Source: an uncultured Chlamydiae bacterium (GTDB lineage Bacteria > Chlamydiota > Chlamydiia > Chlamydiales > SM23-39). From it: a DNA stretch of 9,073 bases. The translations under genes were made by a program, and so were the position numbers. Shown here one piece after another: positions 1 through 4,960 of this stretch. The notes under the pieces are model-generated. The model was not told the origin of the DNA. It was given only the letters and a program-made list of their open reading frames with translations, and did not search any database. Every line of letters starts with the position of its first letter. The first letter of the stretch is position 1. The stretch lies in contig CAIVVG010000052.1 in assembly GCA_903909295.1 (NCBI GenBank), positions 1 through 9,073 on the forward strand. Direction: 5' to 3'.

Positions 1-556
1 AATAAGAGGCTTGAGGGAAAATGGGTTCCAGTTGGAACGGCACAGGGCAGCTCGGGGGGTAACTGGCATTGAAATCTGGCTGATAAGAAAAATCAATTTT
101 GGGTTCTATCGGCGGAATCGGGAGTGCCGGAGGAGCAAAAGAGCTGGGAGCAGGTGCTTGGGAAGGCGGAGACTTTTCCTTCTCTTGTTTGTCCTCTGAT
201 AAACCGCTCAACACGGCGACACCCCCTGCTGTAGCAGCGCCGGTCGCTGTTCCCGCTGAAGCAATGGTTATCGCGGCAACCGCAGCAGCCGTTACTATGA
301 TTGCGCCCGTGATGATGATTATTTTTTTGTACTTTTTCCAAAAACTTTGTGATTTTTTCCCTTTCTTATGAGAAGAAATCTTGGACATCTGATGATGCGC
401 AAAGTGGGGAGATGTTCCGACTTGTCTATAAGAGCGACGAGTTTCGGGAAACACAAGCCGCGAGACTTTTTCGTCTACTTCCTGGAGTTCACTCAGCTCT
501 TCGTAGTAACATCCCTCCACGGAACCTGAGGAACAAACATCAATTTCTGTAGTCAT
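1..556 (-). CDS. Partial single-pass membrane protein, 3' end beyond left edge
   Basis: An open frame starts at the minus-strand ATG at 554-556 and stays open to base 1: 185 codons with no stop, so the C-terminus lies outside the window. The start is supported by AAAGG five bases upstream. Residues 1-56 are mostly polar and acidic. Residues 57-78 are strongly basic (HKKGKK, then WKKYKK). A long hydrophobic, Ala/Gly-rich segment follows at about 79-118, fitting one membrane helix with the basic flank in the cytoplasm. Residues 121-129 are charged, and from 130 the chain is rich in Pro, Ser and Ala (SPPSQAPAPSS). There is no cleavable signal peptide. The function is not recognised. The layout (basic patch, small-residue helix, Pro-rich stretch) resembles uncharacterised membrane proteins of environmental chlamydiae, which is an impression and not a family match. 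It shares the strand of the secretion pore upstream but is 511 bases from it, so co-transcription is uncertain. Confidence 0.72.
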   Translation of the reverse strand, partial: MTTEIDVCSSGSVEGCYYEELSELQEVDEKVSRLVFPETRRSYRQVGTSPHFAHHQMSKISSHKKGKKSQSFWKKYKKIIIITGAIIVTAAAVAAITIASAGTATGAATAGGVAVLSGLSEDKQEKEKSPPSQAPAPSSFAPPALPIPPIEPKIDFSYQPDFNASYPPSCPVPFQLEPIFPQASY

Positions 557-561
557 CACAA

Positions 562-572
562 CCTTTTTTTTT
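562..572 (-). promoter_or_regulatory. Ribosome binding site with run of nine A
   Basis: Read on the minus strand, nine A residues (complement of 564-572) lead into GG (562-563) and then TTGTG before the ATG at 556. AAAGG with a five-base spacer is a sound Shine-Dalgarno and decides the start of the left-edge gene. The A9 run directly abutting it could vary in length by slippage and alter translation. That is inference from the tract alone. Confidence 0.55.
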
Positions 573-649
573 GGATCGAAGACTACCACAAATTCAATTT
601 TTTACTGCAAGAAAATATTCATCATGCGTAAACTGGGCCTTTACAAATT

Positions 650-654
650 GAGGT
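650..654 (+). promoter_or_regulatory. Ribosome binding site GAGGT for the ATG at 660
   Basis: GAGGT lies five bases before an ATG at 660 (AAGTG between). This is a strong Shine-Dalgarno at good spacing, and it is the best reason to think a real gene once began here although the reading frame is now broken. Confidence 0.5.
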
Positions 655-659
655 AAGTG

Positions 660-1067
660 ATGGCGTTGTCCCGTTTTCAGAGCAATCTCCGTTTTGCTCT
701 TAGGAAAGAATCTATTGAAGTGAGAAACAGTATCCCGCTGAATCGACCGGAGCAAATTGGGAACTGGCTCGCTTGGTTGTCTATGAGTTCAGGGCCCTTT
801 TTGTCAGAGTTGCCACCGACCCTCGATTTGTGACAGTCTGCTTGACTCTCTTGGCCATGGTTGTGTCGGCGCTCCTCTTCTACCCGTCAAATACTTGGGA
901 CATCTTATCCACAATGGGGAACTGGGTTATTGACCACATTCGCTTCCTTTACTTCGGCGTGTCTTGGAACAAACTCAAACAGCTCTCCGTATTCTCGAAG
1001 TTGGCTCTCCAAATTCCTTTTTTTCACCCGTATTTCCCCTAAATGTACAAGATTCTATTTGGAGAAC
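660..1067 (+). pseudogene. Probable frameshifted remnant of a membrane protein gene
   Basis: From the ATG at 660 the frame stays open for 57 codons (stop 831-833), but only its first ~38 residues look protein-like (MALSRFQSNLRF..., ...EQIGNW). From about 773 the plausible reading moves to the frame one base earlier: VVYEFRALFVRVATDP, then a clear membrane helix at about 830-890 (VTVCLTLLAMVVSALLF) and a second moderately hydrophobic stretch around 905-950. That frame stops at 1040-1042. From about 956 the next frame back gives another protein-like stretch (LEQTQTALRILEVG, then VQDSIWRTYQL) that runs into the antisense 3' end of the secretion-pore gene. The parent family is not recognised. Both shifts go in the same direction, as two one-base deletions would. 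An alternative is a real small protein starting at TTG 773 (89 residues) with the rest chance. Apart from this remnant, nothing else is seen between 557 and 1067. Confidence 0.42.
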
Positions 1068-2693
1068 CTACCAACTTAAAATAAGGCCGAAGTGGACTTT
1101 GTGGTCGGAGCGCTGTGTGGGGAGGTTGAGGTTATGGAGGCGCCAGCCGTAATCGCAGCGGGCGGTGAAGTAACGGTGGATGACGTAGCGCACTCCGGGT
1201 CCGACTCCGATGAGGGAGTAGGAGAGGGGCTCGTCCCCTATTCTCAAGTGGTTGCGCGCGTAGCCGTAGTCGGCAAAGACGAGGAACCGGAGGTCGTCTT
1301 TGAGGTGTTTTCTCGTGGAGTCAAACCACCTGAAGATGCTCAACGGGGGTGTTCGGATTTCTCCGTTCAAGATGAGTGCGTTATCGCCGTTGACTTCTCG
1401 TTCTTCGTAGCCGCGAACAGAGTTGTAGCCGCCGACTCCCATTTGCTCGCTCGCAAGGAGGTTGGCGGTCGAGAGCTGGCAGCGAACGGTGGGATCAAAG
1501 CTAAAGGCGTAGGGCAAGCGGATTGTTGCAGCGAGCGACGCGCGTCCATAGAGGTAAACGTTTTTGGCTCCGGGACGGAGGCTTGCAAAATGGGAGTTTT
1601 CTTGGTCGGGCAGCCAGGCTCCGGGAGAGCCGAAGAGTTCCATTTTTAAAGAGGTCTTGATCCCACCCAGTTCAATGCCCGATTGGTAGCCGACCATGAG
1701 CTGGGTTACGTTCACCCTTTTTCCAATGATTTGGATCTCTCCGTTCAGGAGGTTTGTATTCGTCCACTTCCAGTCCAATCCGCCGGTGATTCCAAGGAGG
1801 GTGGAGGGGGCGGGAGGAAGGGGTATTTCGTAGCGGGCCGAAGCTTGTGCACTGGTGCCGTGGGCGATCACAGGGCCCACTTTATCCACTAGGGCTTCCA
1901 CTTCTGCATAGCCGCCGTAGACATCGAGGGTGTGGTGCCAGGGGAGGGGCGCTGTGTAGTTGAGCGAGTGGGCCCAAAATTGCTCATAAGAAGAGCCGGT
2001 CGTAAATTGGTAGGTGACGATGTGGCCGAGTCCCCAGCAGTTGCCCCAGTTAAAGCCGCCGAACCAGCGGTTCTGTCCCGATTGGGCAACCCCTGTATTG
2101 TCTCCGCCCGTGTAAAAGCGCCAAGGGAGGCGGTCTTGTGTGACGAGCTCGATGTCTGTATAGCCATCTTCTTCGGAGGGGGTGAACACGAGCTCGGTGG
2201 TGCGAAAGGGATTTTTATTGAGCCAATTGAGATCGGCGACGAGAACGTCTGTCTGGATCCGCTCCCCTTTTTTAAGGCGAACGGCTTGCTCAATCGATCG
2301 GTTGCTAAAATGGCGGTTCCCAAAAGAGCGCACTTTTCCTAAGCGGCTCTCATAAATCACGAGCTGTAGAACGCCGCTCTCCACGACTTGGGGAGGGATC
2401 TCTACGTCAACAACAGGTCGGTTATGCGAGCGGTAATACTCGATGATCTTTTGTTGGATCGCTGCGATCGAAGCGTCTGTAAAAGGGCGTCCCCAATAAC
2501 GGGCGAGGATCTCTTCTAGTGCGGAAATCTCCCCGGGAAGGTCGACTGTAGTTTGTACCCCTGCGACACTCTCTAACTCCGTTTCACGGACATCTGTGCT
2601 GAGTCCGTGCAAGAGCACCCCTTTCAAAAGAGGCTCCTCTGCCACGAGAGCCCCTGCGTAAATCAGAGCCAATAACAAATAATGATTTACCAT
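1068..2693 (-). CDS. TpsB/ShlB-family outer-membrane secretion pore (two-partner secretion)
   Basis: Outer-membrane beta-barrel translocator of the Omp85 superfamily; family members export a large TpsA exoprotein (haemolysin, adhesin) across the outer membrane. With the ATG at 2693 the protein has 541 residues, usual for the family. Residues 1-18 form a signal peptide (hydrophobic YLLLALIYAGALVA, likely cleavage after Ala18). About 22-117 match a first POTRA domain (GVLLHGL, then an ALEEILARYWGRPFT region and PQVVESGVLQLVIYESRLG), 118-190 a second POTRA (FGNRHFS ... VRLKKGERI ... LNWLNKNPFR), and 191-541 the barrel with alternating beta strands. VRGY at 426-429 is the hallmark strand/loop-6 motif, and the C-terminal residue is an aromatic Trp. 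The frame extends upstream to a GTG at 2732; I prefer 2693 because the signal peptide then begins normally, although neither start has a strong ribosome site. No exoprotein gene is seen in the window, so the substrate is unknown. Confidence 0.88.
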   Translation of the reverse strand: MVNHYLLLALIYAGALVAEEPLLKGVLLHGLSTDVRETELESVAGVQTTVDLPGEISALEEILARYWGRPFTDASIAAIQQKIIEYYRSHNRPVVDVEIPPQVVESGVLQLVIYESRLGKVRSFGNRHFSNRSIEQAVRLKKGERIQTDVLVADLNWLNKNPFRTTELVFTPSEEDGYTDIELVTQDRLPWRFYTGGDNTGVAQSGQNRWFGGFNWGNCWGLGHIVTYQFTTGSSYEQFWAHSLNYTAPLPWHHTLDVYGGYAEVEALVDKVGPVIAHGTSAQASARYEIPLPPAPSTLLGITGGLDWKWTNTNLLNGEIQIIGKRVNVTQLMVGYQSGIELGGIKTSLKMELFGSPGAWLPDQENSHFASLRPGAKNVYLYGRASLAATIRLPYAFSFDPTVRCQLSTANLLASEQMGVGGYNSVRGYEEREVNGDNALILNGEIRTPPLSIFRWFDSTRKHLKDDLRFLVFADYGYARNHLRIGDEPLSYSLIGVGPGVRYVIHRYFTARCDYGWRLHNLNLPTQRSDHKVHFGLILSW

Positions 2694-2746
2694 CGCATGG
2701 CGAGTGTAGACGAGACATCTCACAAAGTCCACTTATTTTTCTTGCC

Positions 2747-2775
2747 TTGCTCAAAAAGAAATAAGACGCTAGAAT
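2747..2775 (+). promoter_or_regulatory. Candidate sigma-70-type promoter for the GNAT/ASCH/WD40 operon
   Basis: TTGCTC (2747-2752) and TAGAAT (2770-2775) are separated by 17 bases. The -10 box differs from consensus at one position and the -35 keeps TTG. Transcription would begin near 2782, giving a leader of about 19 bases that contains AAGGA at 2791-2795, five bases before the ATG at 2801. It is the only well-spaced pair noticed in the divergent spacer. Confidence 0.45.
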
Positions 2776-2786
2776 CCTCCGTCTTA
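2762..2786. repeat. 7-bp perfect inverted repeat over the -10 box, operator candidate
   Basis: TAAGACG (2762-2768) and CGTCTTA (2780-2786) are exact reverse complements separated by 11 bases. The pair brackets the putative -10 hexamer, the position expected of a repressor operator. It could also form a weak hairpin, but the loop is long and no T run follows, so it is not a terminator. A chance palindrome cannot be excluded. Confidence 0.35.
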
Positions 2787-2800
2787 AACAAAGGATTCTT

Positions 2801-3616
2801 ATGTCAAGCTCCATTTCATTCAAACCAGTTCGGTCCCACCCAGAAAGAATGGCCACCCTCGAGACTCTTCTTGGCGGACACCCACAATGGGTCCAAGGCA
2901 TCGAAACAGGGGCAACCAAGTGCAGATTGATTTTCGAGAATCAGCGCTGCTCAGGAGCCCTCGCTTATCAAAACAAGCTGATCGATGGGAAGCTTGAAAT
3001 CACGCACCTATCTCCTCTCTCTACTACAGTCCTCGAAGAACTCCTAGAGATGGGCCAAGAGTTAAAGCCCCGTTCTGTATCCATTTATGTCGATAAAACA
3101 GAGGCTCAAGCCTTAAAGTTCTTCAAAGCGGAGGGGTTTCGTGAAACTGCTGATAGCGATGCATCTTCTGTGCGCCTTGAAAAATCGCTCGTCGCCAAAA
3201 GAAAGCATGAAGAGTCCCCCCCTGTACAAAGTGCGGTCCCTTCTCGGCGCCCTTTCTTCAAAGCAGCCAGAAAAACACAAGCCCTTGAAGCCACACTCAA
3301 AGATCCCTATCTGGGTCAGATTGAGCGAGGAGAAAAGACCGTTGAAGGGAGAATCAATGCGGGGATGTTTTTCGGCATTCAGGCAGGCTCCGAGATCCGT
3401 TTTTTCAACCACCGAAGCTCTGTGACTTGCTCGGTTCTTCAAGTAAACCGCTATAGCTCTTTTAACGCATTGCTTGAGACAGAAGGGTTTAAAAAGTGCA
3501 TTCCATCGGCTCGCTCTCTTGAGGACGCAAAACAGATCTATGACCGGATTCCGGGTTATGCGCAAAGAGCGGCTCAATCGGGTGTTCTCGCGATTCAAAT
3601 TCAGGTGAAACAATGA
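2801..3616 (+). CDS. GNAT-like (degenerate) plus ASCH domain fusion protein
   Basis: A 271-residue, probably cytoplasmic protein and first gene of the operon; the start is fixed by AAGGA five bases upstream. Residues about 4-130 have a GNAT-like outline: a strand with FENQRCSGALAYQ near 45-57, then EITHLSP (66-72), a helix, the strand SVSIYVD and the typical C-terminal signature ALKFFKAEGFRE (104-115). The loop R/Q-x-x-G-x-G/A that grips acetyl-CoA pyrophosphate is missing: the chain passes from SPLSTTVLEELLEMG straight into the helix. Acetyltransfer is therefore doubtful. Residues 131-163 are a Lys/Arg/Ser/Pro-rich linker. Residues 164-270 form an ASCH (PUA-like) domain with GEKTVEGR at 177-184, FNALLETEGF, the SLEDAKQIYDRIPGY helix and the final strand GVLAIQIQV. 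ASCH domains are known or predicted to bind RNA or nucleotides. The stop overlaps the next start (ATGA), implying translational coupling to a single-domain ASCH paralogue. The substrate is unknown. Confidence 0.72.
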   Translation: MSSSISFKPVRSHPERMATLETLLGGHPQWVQGIETGATKCRLIFENQRCSGALAYQNKLIDGKLEITHLSPLSTTVLEELLEMGQELKPRSVSIYVDKTEAQALKFFKAEGFRETADSDASSVRLEKSLVAKRKHEESPPVQSAVPSRRPFFKAARKTQALEATLKDPYLGQIERGEKTVEGRINAGMFFGIQAGSEIRFFNHRSSVTCSVLQVNRYSSFNALLETEGFKKCIPSARSLEDAKQIYDRIPGYAQRAAQSGVLAIQIQVKQ

Positions 3617-3951
3617 CTCCTCAACTCAGGCTGAAGCTCCCCTATTTTCAGGCGATTGCCAGCGGAGCGAAAACAGTGGAGGGGCGGTTGAAAAAACCGG
3701 AACTTGCTGCTCTGCAGCCAGGAGATCTCATTGAGTTCATCTCCGAAGATGACCGCACGATGCGTGCAGAGGTCGTTTACAACAAAGAGTATCGCTCTTT
3801 TCGTGAGATGCTTCTGCAAGAAGGGATTGCCCGTTGTTTACCAGGCCTTTCCAACCTTGAAGAGGGTATTCAGATCTACCACTCCTTTCCCGGCTACAAA
3901 GCGAAGGAAAAAGAGTTGGGTGTCTTAGGCATTGGAATTCGGGTGATATAA
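3613..3951 (+). CDS. Single-domain ASCH protein
   Basis: A 112-residue protein that consists of one ASCH (PUA-like) domain, a fold associated with RNA or modified-nucleoside binding. GAKTVEGR at 18-25 is the family signature, followed by a LQPGDLIEF strand (35-42), YRSFREMLLQEGIARCLPG (60-78), SNLEEGIQIYHSFPGY and the closing strand GVLGIGIRV. The pattern from the EG(I/L)..CLPG helix to the GV(L)(G/A)I strand is that of the common stand-alone ASCH group that also includes eukaryotic EOLA-type proteins. It lines up end to end with the C-terminal domain of the preceding gene, so the two are paralogues. Its ATG overlaps the previous stop by four bases, and AGGTGA at 3603-3608 serves as ribosome site. 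The YqfB-type acetylcytidine hydrolase reads Lys-Thr-x-Thr at the signature and this protein Lys-Thr-Val-Glu, so that activity should not be assumed. Confidence 0.85.
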   Translation: MTPQLRLKLPYFQAIASGAKTVEGRLKKPELAALQPGDLIEFISEDDRTMRAEVVYNKEYRSFREMLLQEGIARCLPGLSNLEEGIQIYHSFPGYKAKEKELGVLGIGIRVI

Positions 3952-4956
3952 ATGGCGGCAGCAACAGCAGTATACCAAAAGATCAGAGAAGTGCACAATG
4001 TTCATGCGGATGATATTCACGCTCTTTTACCATTGCCAGATCGGACGTTTGTCACCGGGTCTAAGGATGGATCCCTGAAGAAATGGGATCTCGACGGCAA
4101 GTTAGTGAGTGTGATCTATGATCCCGGAGTGATCAACTACCACAGCTGGATTACGGCACTCGCCCCTCTAGGCCGCGATCGATGGCTCAGCGGAACAAGA
4201 GATGGATATATCCATCTGTGGGATGTGGAGGGCAACGAGCTCAATGTTCTTCGCAGGCCCGCTCGCCAGGCAGAGGAGCATCGGTGTAAGCAGCGCAATT
4301 GGCAACGGGTCAATTGCTTAGCTGATTTTGGGGGCGCTCGATTTTTGGCAGGATGGCCCACACAATTTACCGTGCAGGGAGGAAGGGACTTTCATAAGAT
4401 GGGGGAGGTCCAGACGAGCGAGAACGATTGGGTCTATGCCATTCATCCCATCCGAGAAGCTGCTCTCCTCGTCGTGACGGGGGGAAGAGTGGATCTCTTA
4501 GAACAGGACAGGGAGGGATGGCGGGCTTCCCTTTTAGTGAAAGAGGGAGCAAAAAGAGGTGAGCATCGCTCTTTTATTTCTGCGCTCACTCCTCTTCGAG
4601 AGCGCGCCTCTTGGGTGGGGTTGTCCATTTTCAATGGCTATGTGTCAGTCTATGATTTCGAAGCGCACAAGATCGTCATGAGCGCCAAAGAACATCAAAA
4701 GAGGGTTTGGACCATTGAAAATGTGACCGCTTCTGTCTTTGCAAGCTGTGCAGATGATGGGACCATCAAGCTCTGGGATTTGCGCAATCCAAAAAAATCG
4801 GTGATGACGCTCCGAGATAATGTGGATCAACCTGCACGCGTTTCTGTCTTGCTAAGTCCTCAGGAGGATTTATTGATTTCGGGATCTTGCCCCGATGCAG
4901 TGCGAGAATCAGAAGAAAAAGCAATGCTCTCATTTTGGGATTTAAAAAAAGGATAA
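3952..4956 (+). CDS. WD40-repeat protein, seven-bladed beta propeller
   Basis: A 334-residue protein made almost wholly of WD40 repeats, a scaffold fold that presents surfaces for protein binding and has no catalysis of its own. I count seven blades: about 18-51 (ends KKWDLDG), 64-98 (HLWDVEG), 119-148 (degenerate), 157-192 (degenerate, begins NDWVY), 205-242 (VSVYDFEA), 248-284 (ADDGTIKLWDLRN, the most canonical) and 295-332 (ends SFWDLKKG). Seven is the usual number for a closed propeller. No signal peptide or membrane helix is seen. The ATG directly follows the stop of the ASCH gene with no gap, and GGGTGA at 3941-3946 is the ribosome site, so the gene is part of the same transcript. It aligns along its whole length with the C-terminal part of the next gene. 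A role as binding partner or scaffold for the GNAT and ASCH proteins is inferred from the neighbourhood. Confidence 0.85.
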   Translation: MAAATAVYQKIREVHNVHADDIHALLPLPDRTFVTGSKDGSLKKWDLDGKLVSVIYDPGVINYHSWITALAPLGRDRWLSGTRDGYIHLWDVEGNELNVLRRPARQAEEHRCKQRNWQRVNCLADFGGARFLAGWPTQFTVQGGRDFHKMGEVQTSENDWVYAIHPIREAALLVVTGGRVDLLEQDREGWRASLLVKEGAKRGEHRSFISALTPLRERASWVGLSIFNGYVSVYDFEAHKIVMSAKEHQKRVWTIENVTASVFASCADDGTIKLWDLRNPKKSVMTLRDNVDQPARVSVLLSPQEDLLISGSCPDAVRESEEKAMLSFWDLKKG

Positions 4957-4960
4957 TTGA

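Noticed and set aside
624..656. Ten-codon open frame (MRKLGLYKLR) ending four bases before the ATG at 660
   Set aside because: Considered as a leader peptide, but it has no ribosome site and no attenuator-like structure follows.
1092..1649. Plus-strand open frame of 185 codons
   Set aside because: Lies antisense inside the secretion-pore gene, whose POTRA and VRGY motifs are clear. Composition is Val/Gly/Ala-heavy with no recognisable domain, as expected of a shadow frame.
2694..2732. Longer secretion-pore start at GTG 2732 (13 extra residues)
   Set aside because: It would put a charged, mixed stretch before an otherwise standard signal peptide. An AAGG about 14 bases upstream is too far to be persuasive. 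Kept only as an alternative.
2801..3951. GNAT toxin with antitoxin partner
   Set aside because: GNAT toxins usually pair with a ribbon-helix-helix antitoxin. None is present, and this GNAT lacks the acetyl-CoA loop.
3613..3951. YqfB-type N4-acetylcytidine amidohydrolase
   Set aside because: The Lys of the YqfB triad is matched, but the Thr three residues later is Glu, and the rest fits the EOLA-like ASCH group better.
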